DNA of 16,367 bases. Origin: CAVZXS01 sp963779325 (GTDB taxonomy: Bacteria > Bacteroidota > Bacteroidia > Chitinophagales > Chitinophagaceae). The DNA lies in assembly GCA_963779325.1 (NCBI GenBank), contig CAVZXS010000035.1:1-16367 (forward strand), read 5' to 3'. The notes beneath the pieces were generated by a model. That model searched no databases. It saw nothing but the letters and a program-made list of their open reading frames with translations, and was not told the origin of the DNA. Both the position numbers and the translations under genes were made by a program. Of this stretch, positions 6,548 to 16,275 are shown in pieces; the stretch's first letter is position 1; each line of letters starts with the position of its first letter.

Positions 6548-9500
6548 ATGTCACAATTAAAAAAGCTTCTATTTTTATTTTGTTTCAGTTTGTCGGTAAT
6601 TGCTTTGCAAGCACAAACAAGGCAACTCAATGGCTCCGTTTTGGATGCGTCCAACAGTCAGGGTGTTATTTCAGCAACTGTAAAAGTTAAGGGTAGTGAA
6701 AATGTAACTACCACCAATGCTGATGGATTATTCAGTTTTACCGTACCGTCAGGGGATATCGTACTTGAGATATCCTCTGTGGGCTATGCACTCCGTGAGG
6801 TTTCAGTGTCCGCCGGTCAGGGAAATATAAGTATTTCTTTAACTCCTACCGACGGCAACCTTTCAGAAGTAGTGGTTACGGCTTTAGGCATTACAAAGCA
6901 AGCCAAAAAACTTGGCTACGCTGTTACTACAGTAGATGGCGATTTACTAAACCGGGCAAGAGAAACCAATATTGGTAATTCATTAAGCGGCCGGGTTGCC
7001 GGTTTAAAAGTTGGTGGTACAAGCAGCGGCCCTGCAGGATCTGTAAAATTACTTTTAAGGGGTAACCCTAGTATGAACTCCGATGGCAGGCCATTAATTG
7101 TAATCAATGGCATTCCAATGGATAATCAGCAATACGGAAGTGCCGGAGAATGGGGTGGTGGTGATAGCGGTGATGGTTTGGGTACCCTTAACCCGGATGA
7201 TATAGAGACTATGACTGTACTAAAAGGACAGTCTGCCTCAGCTTTATATGGTTCAAGGGCTTCAAACGGTGTTATACTTATTACAACAAAAACCGGGAAA
7301 AAAGGTGATTTTTCCGTTGAGTATAACATGAACTATATAGTGGAAAAAGCTATTGATTTTACAGACTATCAATATATATACGGGCAGGGTACCGGCGGTG
7401 CGAAACCTAATAGTCTTGCAAATGCACAGCTAACTGCCAGACAAAGTTGGGGAGCAAAATTAGATGGCTCTTCCGTTATTCAATTTGACGGAAATTCCTA
7501 TCCCTATTCTGCGGTAAAAAATAATATTAAAAATTTTTACAGGGCAGGACCATCTTTTACCAATACAGTGGCATTATCAAAAGGGGGAGCTGATGGCTCA
7601 TTCAGGTTATCACTTTCCAATTTAGATAATAATTCTATTTTAAGAAACAGCGGCTTAAAGAGAAAAACTATTAACCTGAATATTCAGCAGAATATTACAG
7701 ATAAATTATCTGCAGCTATTGTTATTGGCTATGTAGATCAATTGGCTAAGAATGTGCCCTATCTTAGTGATGGTCCGTTAAATGCCAATAATGGTTTGTT
7801 CCTGGCCAATAATATTGATCAAAAAATATTAGACCCGGGTTATGATCCGGCTACAGGTTTTGAAACACAATTTAGCGACGATGAATTTGTATCCAATCCT
7901 TACTTTGTGGTAAATCAATTAGTAAATGATATAGGTAGAAAACGCTTTACCACATCAACAACACTTAAATATAATTTTACTAAATGGCTTTATGCCTTGG
8001 GTCGGTTAGGATATGATGTCGACAATCAACGTTCATTATCCGTAACTCCTTGGGGTACGGCATATTCCCGGGACAGAAAAGGTGGTTTAAACAATTTAGG
8101 TAAGTCCGAAAGGTTTGAATTGAACGTAGATGGATTAATAGGCGCCACCCACAAGCTTACGGATGATATAAATTTAGATGCCGCTATAGGCGCTAATCTC
8201 AGAAAAAATCAGTTTGAAGCAGTCGGTGTATCGGGCGGACCATTTATTTTACCTTACCTGTACTCGCCAAGTAATGTGACTAATATTGGCAGAAACTACG
8301 GGTTTGCAAAATCAGAAGTACATTCGGCATACTATACGCTTGATTTTTCTTATAAAAATTTTCTTACTATCGGTACCACCGGTCGTTATGATGCATATTC
8401 TACTTTGCCAAAAGATAATAACACCATATTTGTACCATCTGTATCCGCAAGTTTTATTTTTTCCGAATTAACTAAGATTAATAAGCTCAATTTTGGAAAG
8501 ATCAGGGCTTCTTATGCACAAACAAGTAATGAATTAAGAGACCCTTATCAAACTACCGTGTATTATTCATTGGGTAATACTTTTAACGGACTTCCGGTAG
8601 GTAGTTTCAGTACTTCATTACCAAGCGGTTTATTAAAACCCTTTACAACTACAGAGCTGGAATTTGGAACTGACCTTCGATTTTTTGGCAGCAGGCTGAA
8701 TATTGATATAGCTTATTTTACTAAAAAAACTAAGAATGAAATAATGCCGGCTTCCTTTAGTATCGCTACAGGGTATACAAGCGGTTTCGTTCCTACCGGT
8801 TCTACACAAAACAAAGGAGTGGAAATTCAGTTGAGCGGCACCCCGATTAAGAGTAAGAATTTATCATGGATTTCTACACTGAACATTACGTCGGTTAAAA
8901 ACAAAGTACTTGCCACAGGACCAACTGGTGCCAGGCTGGGTTTGGGTTCAAACAGAGCTACTTTGGGTAATGCAATCACCGCTTATGTAGTAGGTTTAGC
9001 CGGGCCGCAAATCATGGCTTATGATTACAAACGCAGCAGCAAAGGCGAAATTGTAGTAGATGCTTCAGGTTATCCGTTACGCGGCGAATTGATTCCTATG
9101 GGAAGTGTGTTACCTACAATGTTTGGCGGATGGAATAATGAATTAAATGTTAAGAATTTCAATTTCTCTTTCTTAATTGATTATAATTATGGAAATCAAA
9201 TATTATCCGCCACAAGCTATTATTCTATTTTAAGAGGGTTGAATAAGTTGACATTAGAAGGCCGGGATGGTATAAAGATAGGCGTAGATGAAACCGGGGC
9301 TGCTAATACCGTAACAGCTGATGCACAGGGCTATTACCGCAGGCTGGCGCAAAACGTTACCAATACACATGTATTGGACGGGGATTTTATTAAACTAAGG
9401 CAAGTTACGTTGGGCTATAACTTTCCCAGAGAAATGATGCGGAAGGTTCCTTTATTTGAGTCTATACAGATTTCTTTTGTTTCAAGAAACCCGCTCATAC

Positions 9501-9634
9501 TTATGAAGAAAAGTGATAATATAGACCCGGAGGCAACTTTTGGCTCAAATATCAGGTATCATGGAATAGAAGGTACAAGTCTTCCTTCTACCAGGTCTTT
9601 TGGAATAAACCTGAACGCTAAGTTTAAAAAATAA
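6548..9634 (+). CDS. SusC/RagA-family TonB-dependent outer-membrane transporter
   Basis: A 1028-residue outer-membrane protein of typical SusC length. Residues 1-22 form a signal peptide (KK, hydrophobic core, ALQA/Q cleavage). A carboxypeptidase-D-like regulatory domain spans about 24-104 (LNGSVLD..., GLFSFTVPSGD, SVGYALREV). SEVVVTALG (106-114) is the typical junction to the plug domain, whose signatures are RGNPSMNSDGRPLIVINGIP (171-190) and LNPDDIETMTVLKGQSASAL (214-233), then YGSRASNGVILITTK. The remainder is beta-barrel, ending GINLNAKFKK. Such proteins import oligosaccharides or other ligands using TonB energy, capped by a SusD partner. susD follows 40 bp later. A perfect LacI-type operator and a leader hairpin precede it, suggesting sugar-responsive control. 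The ligand is unknown. Confidence 0.96.
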   Translation: MSQLKKLLFLFCFSLSVIALQAQTRQLNGSVLDASNSQGVISATVKVKGSENVTTTNADGLFSFTVPSGDIVLEISSVGYALREVSVSAGQGNISISLTPTDGNLSEVVVTALGITKQAKKLGYAVTTVDGDLLNRARETNIGNSLSGRVAGLKVGGTSSGPAGSVKLLLRGNPSMNSDGRPLIVINGIPMDNQQYGSAGEWGGGDSGDGLGTLNPDDIETMTVLKGQSASALYGSRASNGVILITTKTGKKGDFSVEYNMNYIVEKAIDFTDYQYIYGQGTGGAKPNSLANAQLTARQSWGAKLDGSSVIQFDGNSYPYSAVKNNIKNFYRAGPSFTNTVALSKGGADGSFRLSLSNLDNNSILRNSGLKRKTINLNIQQNITDKLSAAIVIGYVDQLAKNVPYLSDGPLNANNGLFLANNIDQKILDPGYDPATGFETQFSDDEFVSNPYFVVNQLVNDIGRKRFTTSTTLKYNFTKWLYALGRLGYDVDNQRSLSVTPWGTAYSRDRKGGLNNLGKSERFELNVDGLIGATHKLTDDINLDAAIGANLRKNQFEAVGVSGGPFILPYLYSPSNVTNIGRNYGFAKSEVHSAYYTLDFSYKNFLTIGTTGRYDAYSTLPKDNNTIFVPSVSASFIFSELTKINKLNFGKIRASYAQTSNELRDPYQTTVYYSLGNTFNGLPVGSFSTSLPSGLLKPFTTTELEFGTDLRFFGSRLNIDIAYFTKKTKNEIMPASFSIATGYTSGFVPTGSTQNKGVEIQLSGTPIKSKNLSWISTLNITSVKNKVLATGPTGARLGLGSNRATLGNAITAYVVGLAGPQIMAYDYKRSSKGEIVVDASGYPLRGELIPMGSVLPTMFGGWNNELNVKNFNFSFLIDYNYGNQILSATSYYSILRGLNKLTLEGRDGIKIGVDETGAANTVTADAQGYYRRLAQNVTNTHVLDGDFIKLRQVTLGYNFPREMMRKVPLFESIQISFVSRNPLILMKKSDNIDPEATFGSNIRYHGIEGTSLPSTRSFGINLNAKFKK

Positions 9635-9674
9635 TTTATTCAACATGAAATTATTCAACCCCAAACTAATTAAT

Positions 9675-11288
9675 ATGAAAAGAATATTATATACCGGAAT
9701 TGCAGCCACTTTCCTGTTTATGGTTGGCTGCACAAAGAATTTCGAGAAAATAAATACAGACCCGAATCAGTCGACTCCTGCAAATTTTGATGCTAATTTT
9801 TTCCTCGCCAGTAGTCAGAATACGTATAAAGAATCCATTGCCGGTTATGCCGGCCCTATCTTGTTTCAAAGCGGTTGGGTTCAGATATTGGCCTCTACTT
9901 CATCAGGCGGCGCCAACTATTACAGCAATATGGACAAATATGTTCCTTCCTCAAACACAAACAACTATACACAAAACAGTTGGAATGATGGTTTTAGGGC
10001 GGCAGGATTAGCAAATGAAATTATTAAAAATTTTAAAGATAATCCTGATAGGGTAAATGTTGCAGCAGCTGCAGTAGTAATGAAAGTAATGAGCCTTCAT
10101 TATGTAACTGATGTATATGGTGATTTGCCTTATTCTGAAGCGTTAAAGGGTTCAGAAGGTGTATCATTGCCGGCGTATGACAAACAGGAAGCTGCGTACA
10201 AAGCCATGCTCGCAGAATTAGATGCGGCGCTTACAAGCATGAATCCGGCCAAACCGGGACCAACCTCTGATGTATTTACTACAGCAGGGAATGTAGCTAA
10301 ATGGAAAAAAATGGGTTATTCCTTAATGCTCCGTATGGCAATGCGCCTAACTAAAAAAGATGCAGCCACAGCAAAAACCTGGGCGGAGAAAGCATTTGCA
10401 GGCGGTACACTTTCCGGTGTAGCCGATGATGTATTCATTAGGAGTGATGATGCTAACGGGTATTCCAACCCGAATGCAAGGGCATTGATAACACCGGCTG
10501 ATTATTATGAAGTAAGATGGAGCAAGACCTTAATAGACTATTTAAAAGCAACTTCTGACCCGCGGGTAAGCGCAATTGCAGAAGTACCCCAGGCCGGGTT
10601 AACTGCCAATAATAACAACGCCCTTCCGGGCGATAATACTTTCGCAAACCAACTGGGAATGCCAAACGGGTGGGATCTTAATACAGGTGCAACGAATATT
10701 TCAAATTCACCCGGTTATCCCGGTGGTACTACCGGTGCCGGCGGCGATGCACCGATTGGTAGATATTCAAGACCAAGAACATCTGTTTATACAAATAGAA
10801 ACGGTTCTGTATCAATTATAACATATGCAGAATCTGAGTTGCTCCTGGCGGAAGCTGCTGCAAGGGGTTGGAGCGTTGGTCCATCTGCATCTGTACATTA
10901 TGCTAATGGTGTATCTGCTGCTCTTCAGTCTTTAGCCGGCCTTAGCCCGAATGCTGCAATAAGTGCTGCTACTGCTACTGCTTATGCAGCAGCCAATCCA
11001 TTGAATACATCTTCACTGAATGCATCATTAAAAATGATTAATGAGCAATACTGGGCAACAACAGGCACGCTGATGAATTTTAGCGAAGCATGGTGTAATT
11101 GGAGAAGATCAGGGTTCCCTGTACTTACGTCTGTAAATTATACCGGCAATTTTTCGGGAGGACAAATACCAAGAAGGCAACTATACCCGACCAATGAAGC
11201 TTCTGTAAATTCAGCCAATTACCAGGCGGGAGTAGGAGGCTTAACCGGGGGCGATACATGGTCTGCAAGAGTTTGGTGGGATAATTAA
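9675..11288 (+). CDS. SusD/RagB-like outer-membrane lipoprotein (SusD-like_2 type)
   Basis: From the ATG at 9675 this is a 537-residue lipoprotein: MKRILYTGIAATFLFMVGC gives a positively charged start, hydrophobic core and lipobox MVGC with Cys19 as the lipidated residue. An earlier in-frame ATG at 9645 would add ten residues before the signal and is less likely. NFEKINTDPN (about 22-31), the FFLASSQ and YAGPILFQSGWVQ segments, and a late NEQYWAT...NEASVNSANY stretch fit the SusD/RagB nutrient-binding family, closest in feel to the SusD-like_2 group. It should cap the preceding SusC at the outer membrane and bind the imported ligand. The gene is in the susC transcript (40 bp gap) and is followed by a strong terminator. 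Ligand not identifiable. Confidence 0.93.
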   Translation: MKRILYTGIAATFLFMVGCTKNFEKINTDPNQSTPANFDANFFLASSQNTYKESIAGYAGPILFQSGWVQILASTSSGGANYYSNMDKYVPSSNTNNYTQNSWNDGFRAAGLANEIIKNFKDNPDRVNVAAAAVVMKVMSLHYVTDVYGDLPYSEALKGSEGVSLPAYDKQEAAYKAMLAELDAALTSMNPAKPGPTSDVFTTAGNVAKWKKMGYSLMLRMAMRLTKKDAATAKTWAEKAFAGGTLSGVADDVFIRSDDANGYSNPNARALITPADYYEVRWSKTLIDYLKATSDPRVSAIAEVPQAGLTANNNNALPGDNTFANQLGMPNGWDLNTGATNISNSPGYPGGTTGAGGDAPIGRYSRPRTSVYTNRNGSVSIITYAESELLLAEAAARGWSVGPSASVHYANGVSAALQSLAGLSPNAAISAATATAYAAANPLNTSSLNASLKMINEQYWATTGTLMNFSEAWCNWRRSGFPVLTSVNYTGNFSGGQIPRRQLYPTNEASVNSANYQAGVGGLTGGDTWSARVWWDN

Positions 11289-11335
11289 TTAAGATAGAGT
11301 TTTTTCATAAGCATAAGCATTCAGTTTTGATTTAA

Positions 11336-11368
11336 ATGTCAGGTAGTTCTCTACCTGACATATTTTTT
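11336..11368 (+). terminator. Strong intrinsic terminator after susCD
   Basis: ATGTCAGGTAG (11336-11346) pairs perfectly over 11 bp with CTACCTGACAT (11351-11361) around a TTCT loop, followed by ATTTTTT (11362-11368). It is 48 bp after the susD stop. It implies that the next gene, starting at 11451, has its own promoter within about 80 bp. I could not place -33/-7 elements there with the expected spacing. Confidence 0.88.
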
Positions 11369-11450
11369 CAGACTAAAGATTATCTTAGTAAGATGAATAA
11401 GTACTGTTTTCTTTGATTAGATTACTCTTTTATTTTAATTACTATTTGAA

Positions 11451-14400
11451 ATGTCAGTACAATTAAAACGATTATTTTTTTTAACCGGCTTTTTGTGTTT
11501 GGTCTGCTATTCTTTTACACAACCGGTAAAGCAATTTACAAGTCTTTTTGCTGCTCAAACCGGAATCAGTTTTCGAAATACACTTACGGAAACCGCTGAA
11601 ACAAATATTATAACCTACGAATATTTTTACAACGGCGGTGGTGCAGCTGCCGGCGATTTTAATAATGACGGGTTGATTGATTTGTATTTCACCGCCAACC
11701 TGGCACCTAACCGGCTTTACCTGAATAAAGGGAGCATGTTGTTTGAAGATATTACCAAGCCGGCGGGGGTGGCCGGAAGACCGGGATGGAAAACCGGCGT
11801 TTCAGTGGCGGATGTAAATGGTGATGGATACTTAGATATCTATGTTTGTTATTCAGGTAATGTGAAAGAGGAGTACAGAGCCAACCAGTTATTCATTAAT
11901 AACGGTAACCTTACTTTTACAGACAGAGCAAAAGAAATGGGAGTGGCCGATAAAGGATACACTACCCATGCCGCTTTTATTGATTACGACCGTGACGGTG
12001 ACTTAGATTTATACATCCTGAATCATAACATAAAAAATTTAAGAAATTTTGATGCGGCATTTGTGAAAAAAATGGTAGACCCTGATGCCGGTGACAGGTT
12101 GTATGAAAACCTGAACGGAAAATTTATTGATGTTTCCCGTAAAGCGGGAATCATCTCTAACCCTTTGGGTTATGGTCTTGGAATAAATATTGCCGATATT
12201 AATAACGATGGCTGGCCCGACATCTATGTGAGCAACGATTATGTAGAAGAAGATTATTTATACATCAACAATAAAAACGGAAGTTTCAGTGAGTCACTCA
12301 AATCTTCCTTCGGCCATCTTTCCAACTTTTCGATGGGTGTTGATATTGCTGATATTAATAATGATGGATTGGCAGATGTTTTTACATTGGATATGTTGCC
12401 CGAAGACAACCGGAGACAAAAATTATTGTATGCTCCCGATAATTATGAATTGTATAATAATACGTTAAAGAACGGCTTTTATCACCAACTGATGCGGAAT
12501 ATGCTGCAGCTTAATAATGGCGATGGCACTTTTAGTGAAGTAGGGCAGATGGCAGGCGTTTCTAATACAGATTGGAGCTGGGCTGCTTTATTAGCAGATT
12601 TTAATAATGATGGTAAAAAAGATTTATTTGTTACAAACGGTTACGGCAGGGATATGACAAACCGCGACTTTGTAAAATTTTATGCCAACGAAAGGCTAAA
12701 ACATTTGCAGGGAAAGACAGACGCCAGGATGTTTAAGATGTTACAGGGTATTAAATCCACTCCGCTGCATAACTATATGTATGAAAATACGGGCAACTTA
12801 AATTTCAAAGATCAAGCAACCGATTGGGGGTTTGATGAATTGAATTTTTCGCATGGCGCCGCATACGCCGATTTGGATAATGACGGCGATCTTGACCTTG
12901 TTGTAAACAAAATGAACATGGAGGCAGGTATTTACAGAAACAATACCATTGAAAACAAAACCGGCGGCAGTTTTTTAAAATTGCAATTAAAAACAGTTTC
13001 GCAAAATAAATTTGCCGTTGGGGCAAAAGTGTCTTTGTTTACCGCATCGGGTGCATACACCATTGAAAATTATCCTGTACACGGGTTTCAATCTTCCATG
13101 CAAATACCACTGCATTTTACTTTCCCCGATAAAAAAATTGATTCAGTACAGGTACGTTGGCCCGACGGAAGTTTTCAAACAATCCAAAAAGAGTTAACTA
13201 TAAACAGCCTGCTTACTATCACACAGGAAAAAGTTAATACATATACCAAGCCGGCGGCCACCTTAAAGATTAATACTGTTTTTAAAACTATCGACGGAAG
13301 AATGAACTATTTACATAAAGAAGATGCGATAAATGATTTTAAAATTCAGCCGTTGATGCCGAATATGCTTTCTTATTCGGGTCCGAAAATTGTGCAAGCT
13401 GATATAAATAATGATAAATTAGATGATATTTATATATGCGGGCCTAAGCAACAGCCGGGTGCAATATTTCTTCAGCAAAGTGACGGAAGTTTTAAACCAT
13501 CCATACAGCCGGCTTTTGATGATGATGCAGATGCTGAAGACTGTGCTGCAGTCTTTTTTGATGCAGACAAAGATGGAGATATGGATTTGTATGTGGTAAG
13601 CGGCGGGTATGCTGTACAAGAAAACGATTCTTCATTGCAGGACAGGTTATATATAAATGAAAATGGAAAATTTATAAGAAAAGATGATTGGCTACCTGCA
13701 GAAACCATATCCGGCAGCTGTGTGGTGCCTGTGGATTTTGATAATGACGGCGATTGGGATTTATTTACAGGCAGCCGGTGCATCCCGGGTCGTTATCCTG
13801 AAACGCCAAAAAGCTTTTTACTGGTTAATGACGGCAAAGGAAAATTCACCAATCAAACTTCCGTAATTGCACCCTTGTTTTCATCTTTAGGTATGGTAAC
13901 AGATGCTGCTTGGGCAGATATAAACAATGATAATAAAAACGAACTGATTGTTTGCGGTGAATGGATGCCCGTAACATGTTTTTCATTTACAAACGGCAAA
14001 TTTACTGATGTCACTACTACGATTTTTGATAAAAAATTAAGCGGTTGGTGGAACCGTTTATCATTGGTTGATTTGGATAAAGATGGCGACCTTGATTTAA
14101 TTGCAGGGAATTGGGGAACCAACAGCCAAATACATGCAACGGAAAAAGAACCCGTAACAATGTATTATGATGATTTTGATAATAATGGGTCTATTGATCC
14201 TTTGTTGTGTTACTATACCCTCGGCAAATCGTACCCGATGGCATCAAGAGATGAGCTAACAGATCAACTGGTAAATTTACGGCAACGGTTTCCCACTTAT
14301 GATTCATACGCCGATGCTGCTATTAATGATATACTTACCGGCGAGCAATTGAAAACAACTAAACGGCTTTCTGCAAATTATTTGCATACAATATGGTTTG

Positions 14401-14744
14401 AAAACCGAGCCGGGAAGTTTTTTGAAAAATCATTACCTGTGCAGGCTGATTTTTCACCCGTATATGCTATCTATGCTGATGACTTTAATCATGATGGTAA
14501 TATAGATATACTGTTGGCCGGTAACGTAGAACAGGTAAGAATAAAAATAGGAAAAATGGATGCCAACTACGGCGTATTGTTGTCAGGTGACGGCAAAGGA
14601 AATTTTACTTACATTAATCAACAGCAATCGGGCTTGCAGGTAAAAGGCTGTGTACGGGATATTATTAAAATTAAAAATAAAAAAGGAGATAATGTATTGA
14701 TGATGGGTGTAAACAATCAATCACCGATATCAGTTATTTATTAA
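11451..14744 (+). CDS. Exported double FG-GAP/VCBS propeller protein with ASPIC/UnbV domain (CRTAC-like)
   Basis: A 1097-residue exported protein with a signal peptide in about residues 1-24. It contains 14 aspartate-rich Ca-binding loops of the D-x-[ND]-x-D-G-x-x-D type. Seven are in the N-terminal half (from D69, D121, D178, D249, D301, D383, D474) and seven in the C-terminal half (D651, D704, D762, D823, D874, D908, D1011). Between them, about 508-592, is an ASPIC/UnbV-like domain (GAKVSLF, YPVHGFQSSMQIPLHF, DSVQVRWPDGS). This layout suggests two seven-bladed beta-propellers joined by UnbV, as in bacterial CRTAC-like proteins. The segment from 928 (YPMASRDELTDQL...FPTYDSYA) is typical of the Bacteroidota group. 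Function is unknown; a surface or periplasmic binding or scaffold role is plausible. It is followed 4 bp later by the haloperoxidase-family gene, so the two products are probably made together. Confidence 0.9.
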   Translation: MSVQLKRLFFLTGFLCLVCYSFTQPVKQFTSLFAAQTGISFRNTLTETAETNIITYEYFYNGGGAAAGDFNNDGLIDLYFTANLAPNRLYLNKGSMLFEDITKPAGVAGRPGWKTGVSVADVNGDGYLDIYVCYSGNVKEEYRANQLFINNGNLTFTDRAKEMGVADKGYTTHAAFIDYDRDGDLDLYILNHNIKNLRNFDAAFVKKMVDPDAGDRLYENLNGKFIDVSRKAGIISNPLGYGLGINIADINNDGWPDIYVSNDYVEEDYLYINNKNGSFSESLKSSFGHLSNFSMGVDIADINNDGLADVFTLDMLPEDNRRQKLLYAPDNYELYNNTLKNGFYHQLMRNMLQLNNGDGTFSEVGQMAGVSNTDWSWAALLADFNNDGKKDLFVTNGYGRDMTNRDFVKFYANERLKHLQGKTDARMFKMLQGIKSTPLHNYMYENTGNLNFKDQATDWGFDELNFSHGAAYADLDNDGDLDLVVNKMNMEAGIYRNNTIENKTGGSFLKLQLKTVSQNKFAVGAKVSLFTASGAYTIENYPVHGFQSSMQIPLHFTFPDKKIDSVQVRWPDGSFQTIQKELTINSLLTITQEKVNTYTKPAATLKINTVFKTIDGRMNYLHKEDAINDFKIQPLMPNMLSYSGPKIVQADINNDKLDDIYICGPKQQPGAIFLQQSDGSFKPSIQPAFDDDADAEDCAAVFFDADKDGDMDLYVVSGGYAVQENDSSLQDRLYINENGKFIRKDDWLPAETISGSCVVPVDFDNDGDWDLFTGSRCIPGRYPETPKSFLLVNDGKGKFTNQTSVIAPLFSSLGMVTDAAWADINNDNKNELIVCGEWMPVTCFSFTNGKFTDVTTTIFDKKLSGWWNRLSLVDLDKDGDLDLIAGNWGTNSQIHATEKEPVTMYYDDFDNNGSIDPLLCYYTLGKSYPMASRDELTDQLVNLRQRFPTYDSYADAAINDILTGEQLKTTKRLSANYLHTIWFENRAGKFFEKSLPVQADFSPVYAIYADDFNHDGNIDILLAGNVEQVRIKIGKMDANYGVLLSGDGKGNFTYINQQQSGLQVKGCVRDIIKIKNKKGDNVLMMGVNNQSPISVIY

Positions 14745-14748
14745 AAGG
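14743..14748 (+). promoter_or_regulatory. Purine-rich ribosome-binding site inside the CRTAC/haloperoxidase junction
   Basis: AAAAGG (14743-14748) directly abuts the ATG at 14749 and overlaps the upstream stop codon TAA (14742-14744). The spacing is too short for an ideal Shine-Dalgarno interaction. The 4-bp intergenic distance itself points to translational coupling of the two genes. Confidence 0.35.
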
Positions 14749-16197
14749 ATGAAGAAAATTATTTTATTCATATTGATTTCGCTTTTTATAACAATGCCGG
14801 TATTGGCGCATTATAAAAGTGTACCGGGTACAGCCGATTATGTAAAAGCGTTAAAAAAAGTAACCGACCTTATGGTGAATGATGTTACATCTCCTGTTGC
14901 AGCCGGTCGTTACTACGCCTATATTACATTAGCAGCTTACGAAATGCAATCACTTTTTGATACGCTGCGATATCCTTCAATGGCGGGCAGAATCAACGGG
15001 TTTAATAAAATACCCGTTGATAAGCCGGCTTTAAAATTATCCGATGCCTCCCTGGCAATTATACTTTCAATTTATAAAATAGGTGAGAAGCTATTACCCT
15101 CGGGTTATATGCTGAAAAAAGAAATTGATTCTTTTGCCAATCTTTTTGAAAAAGATAATAAAGCGCAGGAATTGTATCAAAACAGTGCAGCCCTGGCTGA
15201 TGAAGTAGTAAAACAATTGATGGTTTATGCAAAGGCAGACGGCTTTACCAAACTGAATATGATGCCGCGCTATACACCAAAAGCCGGCGATGCGTACTGG
15301 CAACCAACGCCACCTTCTTTTATGGCGCCTGTTGAGCCGCATTGGAATTCTTTAAGGACATTTATTATTGACTCTGCCCAACAATTTATAACTGCTTTGC
15401 CGGCAAGATATGATACCGCAATCAATTCGTCTTTTTACTCTCAACTAAAAGAGGTGTACAACATTGTGAAAAAAGGAGATAAAAAAGAGCAGGCCATTGC
15501 CATGTTTTGGGATTGTAATCCTTTTGCCGTTCAACAGATAGGTCATGTAGAATTTGGTATAAAAAAAATATCACCCGGCGGTCATTGGATTGGTATTACA
15601 GGTATTGCCTGCAAAAAACAAAAACTATCCTTGCATAAAACTGTATATGTTCATATGTTAGTGAGTTTAGCAATGGCTGATGCGTTTATTGCCTGTTGGG
15701 ATGAAAAATACAGAAGCAACAGGGTAAGACCTGAAACAGCTATTCAAAAATTAATTGATCCCCGCTGGCATCCTTTATTACAAACGCCTCCTTTTCCCGA
15801 GTATGTTTCGGGGCATAGCGTAATATCAACGGCGGCGGCGATTATACTAACAAAGATATTTGGAGATAATTTTTCTTATGTTGATAATACAGAAATAGAA
15901 TTCGGACTTCCGGCAAGAAAGTATAGTTCCTTTAAACAAGCAGCCTCTGAAGCAGCTATTTCACGACTTTACGGCGGCATTCATTACAGGGATGCCATTG
16001 ATGAAGGAGTGTGGCAGGGAAAGATGGTAGGGGAGTACATTGTGAAAAAAATGTCAGCCTCTTTTAATCCGCAGGCAAAAAGCGGTTTAACTTTGAGAGG
16101 AAATGTAAAGAGCCTTAAATTGATTAATTCAAACGGTTCTAAAAAAATTATTGCAGGAATTAATGATGATAATGCGGTTTTATTGTCAGTAAAATAA
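14749..16197 (+). CDS. Vanadium-dependent haloperoxidase-family protein (PAP2 superfamily), exported
   Basis: A 482-residue protein with a signal peptide (MKKIILFILISLFITMPVLA, cleavage about residue 20). The vanadate/phosphate-binding residues of the family are all visible: K320 and R327-P328 (KYRSNRVRP), S354-G355-H356 in FPEYVSGHS, and R406 with H412 (SRLYGGIHYRD). The spacings K-x6-R and R-x5-H match fungal vanadium chloroperoxidase (Lys353/Arg360, Arg490/His496); His356 corresponds to its acid-base His404. The usual Pro of the PSGH motif is Val353. Vanadium haloperoxidases use peroxide to oxidise halides; related PAP2 members are acid phosphatases, and sequence alone does not separate the two. 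It would act in the periplasm or be exported further. It is coupled to the CRTAC-like gene. Family call is firm, reaction unproven. Confidence 0.9.
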   Translation: MKKIILFILISLFITMPVLAHYKSVPGTADYVKALKKVTDLMVNDVTSPVAAGRYYAYITLAAYEMQSLFDTLRYPSMAGRINGFNKIPVDKPALKLSDASLAIILSIYKIGEKLLPSGYMLKKEIDSFANLFEKDNKAQELYQNSAALADEVVKQLMVYAKADGFTKLNMMPRYTPKAGDAYWQPTPPSFMAPVEPHWNSLRTFIIDSAQQFITALPARYDTAINSSFYSQLKEVYNIVKKGDKKEQAIAMFWDCNPFAVQQIGHVEFGIKKISPGGHWIGITGIACKKQKLSLHKTVYVHMLVSLAMADAFIACWDEKYRSNRVRPETAIQKLIDPRWHPLLQTPPFPEYVSGHSVISTAAAIILTKIFGDNFSYVDNTEIEFGLPARKYSSFKQAASEAAISRLYGGIHYRDAIDEGVWQGKMVGEYIVKKMSASFNPQAKSGLTLRGNVKSLKLINSNGSKKIIAGINDDNAVLLSVK

Positions 16198-16275
16198 TTT
16201 TTAGTAATGTCTTTATATAACAAAAACACAGCTTTAAGTTTTGTATATTTACTGTAACCTTATTTCTTTAGTAAA

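Noticed and set aside
6508..6690. Short open frame overlapping the susC start in another frame
   Set aside because: It begins within the leader hairpin and overlaps the susC signal-peptide coding region, with no independent support.
9645..9674. SusD start at 9645
   Set aside because: It would put ten extra residues before a textbook lipoprotein signal; the ATG at 9675 begins the signal directly.
16198..16275. Hairpin ACAAAAAC...GTTTTGT as a terminator after the haloperoxidase-family gene
   Set aside because: The stem is nearly all A-T and needs a bulge, the loop is long and there is no T tract after it.
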